A stretch of DNA of 64,000 nucleotides from Symbiodinium sp. CCMP2592 (lineage: Eukaryota; Sar; Dinophyceae; Suessiales; Symbiodiniaceae), in the NCBI GenBank assembly GCA_905221615.1, contig CAJNDT010005523.1:402501-466500 (forward strand), in the 5' to 3' direction. The translations under genes and the position numbers were made by a program. The first letter of the stretch is position 1. Each line of letters opens with the position of its first letter. The notes under the pieces are model-generated. The model made no database searches. It saw nothing but the letters and a program-made list of their open reading frames with translations, and was not told the origin of the DNA. Shown in pieces: positions 23,850-36,530 of this stretch.

Positions 23850-25480
23850 CTGGGACTTAGTTGATGTACCTGACTGCGATCCAACCCCCACAGTCACGCA
23901 TCACGAGCTGCCGACCAGCACTATTCAACCGAAACCGGGCCCCACGACGCAGCGTACCAGACCGAAACACAAACACTAGCCAGCATCATGAGCATCAGCT
24001 GCAGCCACGGATCATGACCATCAGCCGGGACTGCTTTGTCTGGGCAACATCGGGATCCGCAAAGACGCATCATGCGCATCGATTGGACCCCCCTTAAGTC
24101 CACAGATCGCGCCTCGCAGCTATGCATCATGGGCATCGACTGGGACCACTCCTAAACATGACTAGTTCACCAAAGCCGAACCCCACAACGGAGCATTGTG
24201 AGCATCAGCCCGAACTGCTCCGGTGTACAGGACCGAAATGAAAACCTCGCAGGCAAGCATCATGAGCATCAGCTGGGACCGCTCCCGAATAACACGAGAT
24301 CGGGGAATCACCAGCATCAGCTGGGACGCTCTGGTGTATCCGGCAACATGGGGCCCCCGCAAACACACCTAATTTAATGTGCTAAATAAACATCGTGCCT
24401 CACAGCCAACCGCTATGGGCTTGAGTTGGGACCACTCAATTTGAACGCCAGCTGCGACCATTCCGGTGTAGCATTATCAGTAGGAGCCAAGAACATTCCT
24501 AGGAACGTTAGGAGTCAAGCTCTGCAACCAAGCATTATGAGCATCAGCTGAGGATGTCTGACGGAAACCAAGCCCACAAGCACTTTTTCAACACCAGCTG
24601 CGACCGCGCCGGTGTACCTGACGGAAATCTAACCCCACAACCACGCATATTCAGCATCAGCTGCAGCCGTAAAAGTTTGATCGAAGCCGAACCCGTAACT
24701 AGCGGTATGAGCGTCAGCTGGAACTGAGCTGATGTACCTGACTGCGATCCAACCCCCACAGTCACGCATCACGAGCTGCCGACCAGCACTATTCAACCGA
24801 AACCGGGCCCCACGACGCAGCGTACCAGACCGAAACACAAACACTAGCCAGCATCATGAGCATCAGCTGCAGCCACGGATCATGACCATCAGCCGGGACT
24901 GCTTTGTCTGGGCAACATCGGGATCCGCAAAGACGCATCATGCGCATCGATTGGACCCCCCTTAAGTCCACAGATCGCGCCTCGCAGCTATGCATCATGG
25001 GCATCGACTGGGACCACTCCTAAACATGACTAGTTCACCAAAACCGAACCCCACAACGGAGCATTATGAGCATCAGCCCGAACTGCTCCGGTGTACAGGA
25101 CCGAAATGAAAACCTCACAGGCAAGCATCATGAGCATCAGCTGGGACCGCTCCCGAATATCACGAGATCGGGGAATCACCAGCATCAGCTGGGACGCTCT
25201 GGTGTATCCGGCAACATGGGGCCCCCGCAAACACACCTAATTTAATGTGCTAAATAGACATCGTGCCTCACAGCCAACCGCTATGGGCTTGAGTTGGGAC
25301 CACTCAATTTGAACGCCAGCTGCGACCATTCCGGTGTAGCATTATCAGTAGCAGCCAAGAACATTCCTAGGAACGTTAGGAATCAAGCTCTGCAACCAAG
25401 CATTATGAGCATCAGCTGAGGATGTCTGACGGAAACCAAGCCCACAAGCACTTTTTCAACATCAGCTGCGACCGCGCCCA
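23850..25480 (+). repeat. Tandem segmental duplication, period 868 bp
   Basis: Two almost identical blocks of about 755 bases (about 23850-24612 and 24718-25480), each made of many satellite units, differ at only a few bases. A third, more diverged copy begins near 25545. Shared non-satellite landmarks include CTAATTTAATGTGCTAAATA in both copies. Confidence 0.85.
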
Positions 25481-26619
25481 GCTGCAGCCGTAAACCTGTC
25501 ATCGAAACCGATCGCGTAACCAGGGGCACAGTATGGGTGTCAGCTGGGACTGAGCTGATGTACCTGACGGCGATCCAACCCTCAGTCGCGCATCACGAGC
25601 CACGAGCTGCCGACCGGCACTATTCAACCGAAACCGGGCCCCACGACAAAGCGCACCAGACCGAAACACAAACACCAGCAAGGTCTCAGCTGCGCCACGG
25701 ATCATGAGCATCAGCCGGGACTGCTTTGATTTGTCCGGGCAACATCGGATCCAAACACGCATCATGCGCATCAGTTGGGAAACCTCCTTACGTCCACAGC
25801 CTCGCAGCTATGAGTCATGGGCATCGACTTGGACCACTCCTACACATCTGCGAAATCGAACCCCAACCTAACATCATGGGAATCGGCTCAGACTGTTGCA
25901 GCGAACCTGGTGGAAACCACGCAGCCACTAATCATGAGTAGGTATGTGACCGCCCTCGGGCAACACAACCAAGCATTATCAGCATCAGCTGGGAATTCTC
26001 CGGTTCACTGACCGACATTGGACCCACAGCCACACATCACGAGCATCAGCCTCGATCGATCCAAAGAATGTCGGGAATCAGGCAAGCGTTTCACCCGGTG
26101 TATCCGAACGGAAACAGAACAACGCCCCAACAACTCTGCATCAACATCAATTGGCACCACTCCCACGACCGCGATCGGGCACCACAGCCAAGCATCGTGA
26201 GCATCAGCTGCGACCGCTCCGGTATACCTGACCGAAATCAATCCCCACAGCCACGCATCATGAGCATCAGCTGCCAGCGCCCGTAAATGTTGGACCGACA
26301 CGTAGCAAGCATTACGAGCGTCAGCTGGGACTAAGCTCATATATCTGATTGCGATCCAACCTCATAGGCACGCATATAGAGCATCAGTCAGCAACGTCGT
26401 AACTATTCAAACGAAACCGAGCTACACAACACAGCTTTACGAGCATCAGCCCGCATTGCTCCGGCGCACCGGACCGAAATACAGACCACACAGCCAGGCA
26501 TCATAAGCATCAGCTGGGACCGCTCCGGTGTATCAAAGATGGTGTCCGGCAGACACACATCATGTGCATCAGGTGGCATAACGCCAACAAACGACATCGT
26601 GCCTCACAGCCATACGTTG

Positions 26620-29600
26620 CGGCCTTGAGTTGGGACCGCTCGAATTTGAACATCAGCTGCGACCGCTCCGGTGTAGCATTATCAGTATCAGCTGGGATCG
26701 ATCCTGGGAACGTTAGGAATCGGGCTCTGCAACCAAGCATTATGAGTCAGCTGTCTAGGCTTGTCCAATCGGAAACAAGCGCACCACCAGTCACACCACT
26801 CCAAGACCTCAGCCACGCACGCGTGATGAGCATCAGCTGGGATCGTTTCCATGCAGCCAGCAACAGTGCTCCACAATCAAGCATCATGAGCATCAGCTGG
26901 TGATATGTGGCAGAAATACTGGCCGCAAGATAACCAAATCAAACCGCACCGCCACGCATTATGAGCATCAGCTGCACCCGTGAATGTCTGACCAAGACCG
27001 GACCCGTAACCAGCAGTATGAGCGTCAGCTGGGACTTGGCTGATGCACCTGCCTGCGATCCAACACGAGCTCACCGAAACCGAGCACACGAGACAGCATC
27101 ATGAGCATCAGCCCGAAAGGCTCCGGTGCACCAGACCGAAACACAAAAACCAGCCAGGCATCATGAGCATCAGCTGCAGCGACGGATCATGAGCAGCCGG
27201 GACTGTTCTGTCTGGGCATCATCCTGCTCCGCAGACAAGCATCATGCGCATCAGGTGAAAACCCCCTGCAGTCCACAGGTCGTGCCTCAACTGGGACCAC
27301 TCCGAAACATCTGCGAGATCGAACCCCAACCTAATATCATGAGAATCGGCTCAGACTGTTGCAGCGTACCTGATGGAAACCACACAGCCACGCATCATGA
27401 GCATCAGCTGGGAATGCTCCAGTGTACTGACCGAGATTGGACCGACAGCCACACATCGATCCAAGGAGTGTCGGGAATCAGGCTGCGCAGCCGAGCATTA
27501 TGAGCATGGGGACAGAACAAGACCCAACAACTTTGCATCAGCATCAACTGGTACCAACCACAATGAAATTTCAGCCGGGATCGCTCCCAGGTATGTAGCC
27601 GAAACAAAGCCCCGCAACCAAGCATTATGAGCATCAGCCCGAACCGCTCCACGACTCCATGCTATCTAAACCCGAAACCAAGCCCGCAAGCAAGCATGGT
27701 GAGCATCAGCTGCGACGGCTCCAGTATACCTGACCGAAATCCAGCCACTCATCGTGAGCATCAGCTGCCAGTGCTCGTAGATGTTCGAGCATCAGTCGGC
27801 AACGCCGTAACTGTTTGACCGAAAACGAGCGACACAACGCAGCATTACGAGCATCAGCCTGCAATGCTCCGGCGCACCGGACCGAAATAGCCAGGCATCA
27901 TGAGCATCAGCTGGGACCGCTCCGGTGTATCAAACATGGTGTGCGGCAGACACACATCATGTGCATCAGGAGGGAAACCCCCTAAAATCGACATCGTGCC
28001 TCACAGCCATACGTTGCGGGCTTGAGTTGGGACCGCGCGAATTTGAACATCAGCTGCGACCGCTCCGGTGTAGCATTATCAGTATCAGCTGGGATCGATC
28101 CTGGGAATGTTAGGAATCGGGCTCTGCAACCAAGCATTATGAGTCAGCTGTCTCAGGTTTGTCCAATCGGAAACAAGCGCACCACCAGTCACACCACTCC
28201 AAGACCTCAGCCACGCACGCGTGATGAGCATCAGCTGGGATCGTTTCCATGCAGCCAGCAACAGTGCTCCACAATCAAGCATCATGAGCATCAGCTGGTG
28301 ATATGTGGCAGAAATACTGGCCGCAAGATAACCAAATCAAACCGCACCGCCACGCATTATGAGCATCAGCTGCACCCGTGAATGTCTGACCAAGACCGGA
28401 CCCGTAACCAGCAGTATGAGCGTCAGCTGGGACTTGGCTGATGCACCTGCCTGCGATCCAACACGAGCTCACCGAAACCGAGCACACGAGACAGCACCAT
28501 GAGCATCAGCCCGAAAGGCTCCGGTGCACCAGACCGAAACACAAAAACCAGCCAGGCATCATGAGCATCAGCTGCAGCGACGGATCATGAGCAGCCGGGA
28601 CTGTTCTGTCTGGGCATCATCCTGCTCCGCAGACAAGCATCATGCGCATCAGGTGAAAACCCCCTGCAGTCCACAGGTCAGGCCTCAACTGGGACCACTC
28701 CGAAACATCTGCGAGATCGAACCCCAACCTAATATCATGAGAATCGGCTCAGACTGTTGCAGCGTACCTGATGGGAAACCACACAGCCACGCATCATGAG
28801 CATCAGCTGGGAATGCTCCAGTGTACTGACCGAGATTGGACCGACAGCCACACATCGATCCAAGGAGTGTCGGGAATCAGGCTGCGCAGCCGAGCATTAT
28901 GAGCATGGGGACAGAACAAGACCCAACAACTTTGCATCAGCATCAACTGGTACCAACCACAATGAAATTTCAGCCGGGATCGCTCCCAGGTATGTAGCCG
29001 AAACAAAGCCCCGCAACCAAGCATTATGAGCATCAGCCCGAACCGCTCCACGACTCCATGCTATCTAAACCCGAAACCAAGCCCGCAAGCAAGCATGGTG
29101 AGCATCAGCTGCGACGGCTCCAGTATACCTGACCGAAATCCAGCCACTCATCGTGAGCATCAGCTGCCAGTGCTCGTAGATGTTCGAGCATCAGTCGGCA
29201 ACGCCGTAACTGTTTGACCGAAAACGAGCGACACAACGCAGCATTACGAGCATCAGCCTGCAATGCTCCGGCGCACCGGACCGAAATAGCCAGGCATCAT
29301 GAGCATCAGCTGGGACCGCTCCGGTGTATCAAACATGGTGTGCGGCAGACACACATCATGTGCATCAGGAGGGAAACCCCCTAAAATCGACATCGTGCCT
29401 CACAGCCATACGTTGCGGGCTTGAGTTGGGACCGCGCGAATTTGAACATCAGCTGGGACCGCTCCGGTGTATCAAACATGGTGTGCGGCAGACACACATC
29501 ATGTGCATCAGGAGGGAAACCCCCTAAAATCGACATCGTGCCTCACAGCCATACGTTGCGGGCTTGAGTTGGGACCGCGCGAATTTGAACATCAGCTGCG

Positions 29601-30000
29601 ACCGTCCCGGTGTAGCATTATCAGTATCAGCTGGGATCGATCCTGGGAACGTTAGGAATCAGGCTCTGCAACCAAGCATTATGAGTCAGCTGTCTCAGGT
29701 GTGTCCAATCGGAAACAAATGCACCACCAGTCACACGACTCCAAGACCACAGCCACGCACGCATGATGAGCATCAGCTGGGATCGTTTCCATGCAACCCG
29801 CAACAGCTCCACAACCAAGCATCATGAGTGTCAGCTGGGCATATTTGGCAGAAACCATCCCCACAAGCTCACCAAATCAAACCGCACGGCCACGCATCAT
29901 GAGCATCAGCTGCACCCGTAAATGCCTGACCAAGCGTCGAGCATCAGCTGCGACCGCTCCGGTATACCTGACCAAAATCAAACCTTACGGCCACACACCC
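26620..30000 (+). repeat. Higher-order repeat, period about 1398 bp
   Basis: A block of about 1.4 kb starting near 26622 is repeated almost base for base from about 28020. A third, truncated and diverged copy begins near 29568. Just before the third copy a 143-bp segment is itself duplicated (29311-29453 and 29454-29596). Landmarks such as ATTTGAACATCAGCTG, followed by a unit with GATCGATCCTGGGAA, recur at the same offsets. Confidence 0.85.
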
Positions 30001-30544
30001 TAAGCATGAGCGTCAGCTGGGACTTAGCTGATGTATCTGATTGTGATCCAACCCCATAGGCACGCATGTCGAGCATCAGTCGCCAACGCCGTAACTGTTT
30101 AACCGGAACCGAGCCACACCACCCAGCATTATGAGCATCAGGTGCACCGGGCCGAAATAAAAACCTCACAGCCAAGCATCATAAGCATCAGCTGGGACCG
30201 CTCAGCATGGGGCCCGGCAGACACACATTATGTGCATCAGGTGGGATGACCCCTAAAATCGACATCGTGCCTCACTTATTAGTATCAGCTGGGATCGATC
30301 CTAGCCTAGCTATGGGAACCTTAGGAATCAGGCTCTGCAACCAACCATTATGAGCATCAGCTGCAGCCGCTCAGGTGTGTCGAATCCGAAACAAACGCAC
30401 CACCAGTCGCACCACTCCAAGACAAAAGCCACGCATGATGAGCATTGGATGGCACTGCTCCTAGGCATGCGGGGATGCATCCAAGCATTATGAGCATCAT
30501 CATGCTGCGTTGTGAAGCTCGCTTTCGGTGAATACGGCGTTGCC

Positions 30545-31466
30545 GACTGATGCTCGAGACGCATGCCTATAGGGTTGGATCACAAGCAGATACCCCAGCC
30601 AAGTCCCAGCTGACGTTCCTAATGCTGGCCATGTGTAGGTCCAACATCTACGGGCACTGGCAGCTGATGCTCACGATGAGTGGCTGGATTTCGGTCAGGT
30701 ATTCCGGAGCGGTCGCAGCTGATGCTCACGATGCTTGCCTGCGGGCTTGGTCTCGGTCAGTCATTGTGGTTGGTACCAGTTGATGCTAATGCAGAGTTGT
30801 TGGGTCTTGTTCTGTCCCCATGCTCATAATGCTCGGCTGCGCAGCCTGATTCCCGACACTCTTTGGATCGATGTGTGGCTGTCGGTCCATTCTCGGTCAG
30901 TACACTGGAGCATTCCCAGCTGATGCTCATGATGCGTGGCTGTGTGGTTTCCATCAATACGCTGCAACAGTCTTTTCGGAGTGGCCCCAGTTGAGGCACG
31001 ATCTGTGGACTTCAGGAGGTTTTCATCTGATGCGCATGATGCTTGTCTGCGGAGCAGGATGATGCCCAGACAGAACAGTCCCGGCTGCTCATGATCCGTC
31101 GCTGCATCTGATGCTCATGATGCCTGCCTGGTGTTTGTGCTTTTTGGTCTGGTGCACCGGAGCGTTTCGGGCTGATGCTCATAATGCTGCCTCGTGTGCT
31201 CGGTTTCGGTTAGCTCGTGTTGGATCGCAGGCAGGTGCATCAGCTAGGTCCCAGCTGACGCTCATACTGCTGGTTACGGGTCCGGTCTTGGTCAGACATT
31301 TACGGGTGCAGCTGATGCTCATGATGCGTGGCTGTGCGGTTTGATTTAGTCAAGTACGCCGGAGCGGTGGCAGCTGATGCTCGCAATTCTTGATTGCGGG
31401 CTTGGCTTAGCTTCTGAAAGATAACCCCAGCTGATGCTCACCATGCTTGGTGTTGGGGCACTGTTG
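30545..31466 (-). repeat. Inverted copy of part of the higher-order repeat
   Basis: From about 30545 the satellite core reads in reverse (CAGCTGATGCTCATGATGC). The order of landmark variants, including GGTTGGTACCAGTTGATGCT and the reverse of GAACAAGACCCAACAACT, mirrors the forward block at about 26.8-27.8 kb. Relative to that block it lacks about 60 bases near 30980. It continues beyond the 785-bp insertion at 32256. Confidence 0.8.
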
Positions 31467-32251
31467 CTTGGATCGTCGGGCTGGCTTATAAGTGTTTAAG
31501 CGACTTAGATAAATGGTTAGACGTGAAATATCCGTTTGCAGCACTTACACATAAGTAACTTACAAGGGTTATGTAAGTGGTACTAAGTCGGTTACATAAG
31601 TCCACTTGGCAAGTCATCGTGGTGACTTATAAGTCACTTAGGGTAAGTCCTATAAGTAAATCTTGGCAGTTATTGGCTTGTGCTCACCCCGGTCAAAAAA
31701 GTTTATTGAAAAATAAACTGTCCGCGTGCAAGTTTATTAAAAAATAAACTTGCAACGCGCAAGTTTATCAAAAAATAAAGTTGCCATGCGCAAGTTTATT
31801 AAAAAATAAAGTTGCCATGCGCAAAGTTAGTGGAAAATAAACCAGCGCTGGACCCGACCACAGCTAGCTAAATCGACTGTAAGTCACTTACGAGACTTAC
31901 GATAAGTGCACTTATACGACTTGCCGTAAGTGATGTATCTGATTAACAAGTGCTGGGAGATTACTTATATCTACTTATAGTAAGTCACCTAAAACCATTA
32001 CACCACTTATCCATAACTCCCTCCTGGCAAATACTAAGTGGCATATTCATTTAGGCCACTTAATAGAAGAACCCTCGTCAGTTATTATGTCTCCTAAACA
32101 AAAGATAATTAAATATCAGACAAACTAGACTTAGTAAGTAATGTTATCACACTTGTTAAATTGACATACTTGATATAACAAGTCCTTTGGCCCACATAGC
32201 AGCAATCCCCCAAGTCTGGTAAACACTTATAACCGACAGCGACGATCCAAG
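31467..32251. mobile_element. 785-bp inverted-repeat element inserted in the satellite
   Basis: The left end is CTTGGATCGTCG, seven variable bases, then TTATAAGTGTTTA (31467-31498). The right end (32220-32251) is its inverse with only the middle seven bases differing. The interior is AT-rich, unlike the satellite, and crowded with ACTTAT/TAAGTCACTTA motifs and short palindromes. No open frame could encode a transposase, so it fits a non-autonomous DNA element. The flanks are the two halves of one reverse satellite unit: GCACTGTTG on the left and CATGGAAACGATCCC on the right are adjacent in uninterrupted sister units at 26.85, 28.26 and 29.79 kb. No clear target-site duplication is visible. 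Confidence 0.82.
31692..31845. repeat. Palindromic tandem repeats inside the 785-bp element
   Basis: Four to five units of about 34 bases, each containing AAGTTTATTAAAAAATAAAC, which can fold on itself as a hairpin, joined by a GC-containing linker with TGCGCAAG. They sit near the middle of the element. Confidence 0.8.
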
Positions 32252-34141
32252 TGAGGGTTACATGGAAACGATCCCAGCTGATGCTCATAATGCTTGCTTG
32301 CGGGGCACGGTCGCTGGAAGACAATAAGGCTTAAATAAAATGCGCCGCTCTGACCGAAATAAAAACCTCACAGCCAGAGATGGAGAGTTCAACCGGAATC
32401 GCCAGGTATGTAACCGAAACACAGCACCAAAACCAAACATCATGAGCATCAGCTGGGACCGCTCCCAGATATCTGATCCGAAACCAAGCACGCCGCAAGC
32501 AAGCGCTGTGATTGTGAGCATCCATGAGCATCAGCTGGGATCGCTCCTGGGTCCTGGGTATGTGCCCGCCATCGGGCAACACAACTACGCATTATCAGCA
32601 TCAGCTGGGATCTTCGCTCCTAGGTACCAAAGAGCACAGCCACGCATGATGAGCATCAGCTGGCACGGTTGAATCCAAGCATGTTTAGCACCAGCTGGAA
32701 CCAGAGCGACGCATCTTGTTGTATTCCACCGAACGGACCCCGCGGCCAAACTCTATGAGCATAAGCTGGGTCCGCTCCTAGATATCTGACCAATTGTCAA
32801 CATCAGCTGCTGCGACTCGTCCCGTGTACCTGACAGAAATCAATCCTACGGCCACGCATCGCAAGCATTAGCTGCGAGCGCTCGTTACATGTTGGACCGA
32901 GACCGAACCCCTTAGCCAGCATGAGCTGGGACCGCTCCGAACCTCTCCGTTGACCTGGCCGAAATGAGTGCCTCACAGCTATGCATTACGGCATCCGCAG
33001 GGACCATTCCTAAACATCTGCGAGATCGAACCCCAATCAAGCATCATGAGCATCAGCTGCTACTGCTGCAGCATGCCTGCTAGCCACGTGTCGTGAGCAT
33101 CAGCTGGGATCGCCCCTTCGTATATGCGACCGCCACAACCAAGCATTATGAGCATCGGCTGTGACCACTCCGGTGGAAACAGATCTAACAACCATGCATC
33201 ACGTGCATCAGCGAAACCAAGCATTATAAGAGTCAGCTGGAACCACTCGGGGGTGTTTAACTGAAATTGGAACTCACAGCGACACATCCCGAGCTGATGC
33301 TGGCTGTGCGGTCCGATTTCGGTCAGACAGCCCATGCTCACATTGCGCTGCTCCAGGGTTTCATTTCGGTCAAACACACCGGGGCGGTTGCAGCTGATGC
33401 TCATATCATTCTTCGTTGGTTTTCGATCTTGTTCAGATGTCTAGTAGCAGTCTCAGACCAAGCTGATAATGCATGGCACGCTCTCGATCATATCCCAACT
33501 GATGCACATGATGTGTGCCTGTGGTGCCTGGCTGTGGTGTTTGTATGTGAATCGGAGCGGTTTCGGCTGATGCGTCATGATATGTACGGCGTCGCCGACT
33601 GATGCTAATGACGGGTGGCAATGGGGTTTGATCTCAGTCAGATACACCGGAGCAGTCACAGCAGGTGCTCACAATGGTTGCTTGTGGGTTTGGTTTCGGT
33701 TGGATCTCTAAGACCAGTAGCAGCTGATGCTCATTAAAAGCTTGGTCAGCGATCCCAGCCATGCATTTTACGCATGAGCTGCTCCTAAACCCAACAGCCA
33801 CGCATCGATGAGCATCAGCTGCTTCCCACAACCAGGAATCATGAGCATCGGCTGGGATGCATCACGCGCGCGTCAACTCCTAAGATCAAGATCTGCCATG
33901 GCAGCCATGCCTAAATAACTGACCGAAATCCAACCCGTAACCAAGCACAAATCTGCAGCCTCCATACACATCGGTGAAGCTGTGGCTTGAAACCCTATGC
34001 CAGCTCTACCGTCGCGAAGCAGCGCGGATGCTTGCAACTGCGCAAGAAAAACGGTTTACTCGAATTGCAATTAGGAGCTTCCAGGAATATGTGGTACTGA
34101 TTTGGGCTTCTATATTATCCCCCTTCCCCCAGACATTCTAA

Positions 34142-34216
34142 TAAAAATAACAACAATAACAATAATAACAAGAACAACAATAATAATAATAATTGTAACA
34201 GTAATAACAACAATAA
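34142..34216. repeat. (AAT/AAC)n triplet repeat
   Basis: An imperfect AAT and AAC triplet run. Hydrophobic open frames on either strand here come from the repeat. Confidence 0.9.
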
Positions 34217-34219
34217 TAG

Positions 34220-35640
34220 TCTTAGGCGATCCAACGGGGCTCCCCCACAACATGGTTGTGTTCTTAGTGCTATATAGACGATTGCAGCGGGAAGTATGCT
34301 TGGGCTTAGAAGGGTTGAACGAGTGCACAGGACTCCCCGAAGATGGCCCATGCCCGTGATACGCCCCGGGAAATAAAAAACTACAGAGGGTCACCTAATT
34401 GAACACGCGGCAAAATTGTGAATCATCATCAGCAGCTGCGCCGCGATCCTGATCGTCATCATCATGACTTTCACCCGCGTTTTGTCGTCGGCACCGTCTC
34501 GACGATCTTCATCCAGAATACTGCGCCACGCGCTCGGCATTACGGCCACGATCAAACCTCTGTTCCTCATCATTCTTGTGCCTACCATGGCAATCATCAC
34601 CAGCATCATTCGAATCGGCTTGTCATACTTTTGTTGGCCAGCATGTGGCGCGCACAAACGTCACAATTACTATTCAATTGCACTCACATCATGGCCAGCG
34701 CTTCACAAGAATCCCATCATTAGTTGGGATACTATCAAATCTTACTGTCTTGCCGTTTTAAACCAAAAATGGCACATGTTTGATTTGTTTTGTGACGGTG
34801 GCCTTAGCTGGTCCATCCTGTCGCCTATTATCAGGGTTCTGCAGCGGTGTACTGCTTCTTGCAAGCCAAACTCTCGTTGTCATCAACAGGGCCATCGGGA
34901 ACAAGGCCCGAAACCCTAAACCCTCTGTTTTGATGCTTTGCACAGAATGATGTTGGAAAACCCATTGACTTTCGATTTCAAGAAGCCGAAACAATCGAGC
35001 AAGCCACAGCTGCTGCACTCTGCTAGCTATACCGCTGCAACGATTCCATGAGAACTCTCTTCAGGAGTGAACGAGATGACCCAACTGCGAAAGTCTAGAC
35101 ACCAAACCCAAAACCCTTAATTCCAAACCCCTAAACCCCCTAAACCCAAACGACTCTCAGCCAGCGGCATAAGTTTGCGTGGGCTCGCTCTTGCGGGGCC
35201 GGGCCTGAAGTGAAGCGTTTCGGTCAGGCTGGAGCTTACTATTATCAGTATTAGTCGTATTCTGACTATTATAAGTTGGAGGACTCCCTGTTTTGAAGGG
35301 GTTTAGGGGGGTTTAAGGGTTTAGTTAGCTGCTAGGGTGTGAAGGCATGTTAGATCCCAATGCTGTCTCGCAGCCTATGCACTCCGTTTGCGTCGACTCC
35401 AGGATGGACAAGATGACAGCAGCAGTGGAAGGCTTGCAACACTGGTCTCCTAGCTGCCCAATTTCGACTTTTCAGTTCACCGATCTGACTGGCAAGCAGG
35501 TTCCAGTCAGGGTTGTGAGGTTTAAGGTGTAGGATTGTCAGATATCTCGCCTGCATCAATGAATCGATAGGGGATTCGATTCCAGCAGGAATGGGCAGGC
35601 GTGGCATGGATGGCAAGGTCTCGTGAAGTTCCAGGGTGCG
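34220..35640. other. No gene recognised
   Basis: Mixed sequence with a 151-codon plus-strand frame (34464-34919) that has no recognisable domain, and a telomere-like patch at 35100-35150. Confidence 0.4.
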
Positions 35641-35652
35641 ACAGCTTCGTAC

Positions 35653-36530
35653 CTTGACGCGCCTCATCCAGACCCATTTGTCACGGGCATCTAAACCACC
35701 TTGCGCATCGAGAAAATCCACTCCGACCAAAACACGGCTAGCATATGCTAGCATCTTCCGACTGTGCATCCTGGTCGCCACGTCTGCCGGCAGGTGGTAA
35801 AGACAAATACCTGTCATGTCTGCCACCAACATCAAAGTCCCAGCATCCTCCCAGTGCCACCCCATCAGCGTCTTCATAAGCATACTTCTGGTCACCGCCG
35901 GTCACCTCAAAGTCATGTACGGCACGAGCATCACCAAACTCATGATTTCTCGTCATCATGATCAACCAGCCGCATCACCGTCATCATACCTGCATAATCA
36001 CCACTTAACTCGTCTGCAAGGCACTACCACAACCGCCACCACCGCCGCTGCCGCCCCCCCACCACCACCACCACCACCACCACCACCACCACCACCACCA
36101 CCACCACCACCACCACAAGCAATCAGGGTTCATGATCATGATCATCGTCACCATCGTCACCTCTGCACTCCAAATCAAAGAACCAAGGTTTCGATACGAG
36201 GCTTGGGGGGTTTAGATCTTCGTTGGCGGCGCGTAATGGACCGAACAAGGCTCCAATGCAGCCCCTCAGGTTGCTTTGGTTGATCATGAAAGTTCCTACT
36301 GTCATAGCCAACCTCAGACAAATAGAAGCATCACTTGCAGCAAACAGGCCAGTGCTTATTCCAAGATGAGCCGGAAAGACTTTTCTTCTCATCCAGCGCT
36401 GACATAGCCGCAAAGCGGCCATTGCCTGCGCGCAGTGCCACCGATATGGGTCTTTGACGATAACCAGCAGGGTTGTGTTTTCGGATACTTCCAAGCTCAG
36501 GATTTTGATGGAAGCCTGAGATACAGACGA
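35653..36530 (-). CDS. Candidate exons of a beta-propeller-like protein
   Basis: The best stretch runs from near 35883 to 35653 and ends at a strong AAG/GTACGA donor. It reads HWEDAGTLMLVADMTGICLY and later DARDKWVWMRRVK, with alternating hydrophobic strands as in propeller blades. A second open stretch near 36520-36420 reads SIKILSLEVSENTTLLVIVK. A third near 36435-36375 reads RAGNGRFAAMSALDEKK. No single family is certain. They share strand with the WD40-like exon at 44.1 kb and could belong to one long gene. Confidence 0.35.
36055..36118. repeat. (CCA)n triplet repeat
   Basis: About 20 CCA triplets in a row, apparently between two candidate exons of the minus-strand gene. Confidence 0.95.

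Larger units (their letters stand above)
22190..33960. repeat. Minisatellite array, unit about 63 bp, about 11.8 kb
   Basis: The array consists of degenerate units whose core is GAGCATCAGCTGGGACCGCT, followed by a CCGGTGTA / GACCGAAATC / CCCCACAGCCACGCATCATG arm. Adjacent cores at 26199 and 26262 give a period of 63 bases; other units are shorter or longer. Because 63 is a multiple of three, the same short peptides (MSISWDRS, HEHQLGP) recur in many small open frames, none of which is a gene. Orientation is forward to about 30545, reverse to about 32340, forward to about 33290, reverse to about 33740, then forward. A 785-bp element interrupts it at 31467. Confidence 0.95.

Noticed and set aside
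22700-33800. Dozens of 60-130-codon frames with recurring MSISWDRS-like and HEHQLGP-like peptides, which could suggest a repeat protein
   Set aside because: The 63-bp unit preserves phase, so the peptides recur automatically. Stops and frame changes break every run, and both orientations and other frames look equally open.
22190-33960. CRISPR array
   Set aside because: The repeats are imperfect, vary in spacing and orientation, have related and not unique spacers, and there are no cas-like genes; the context is eukaryotic.
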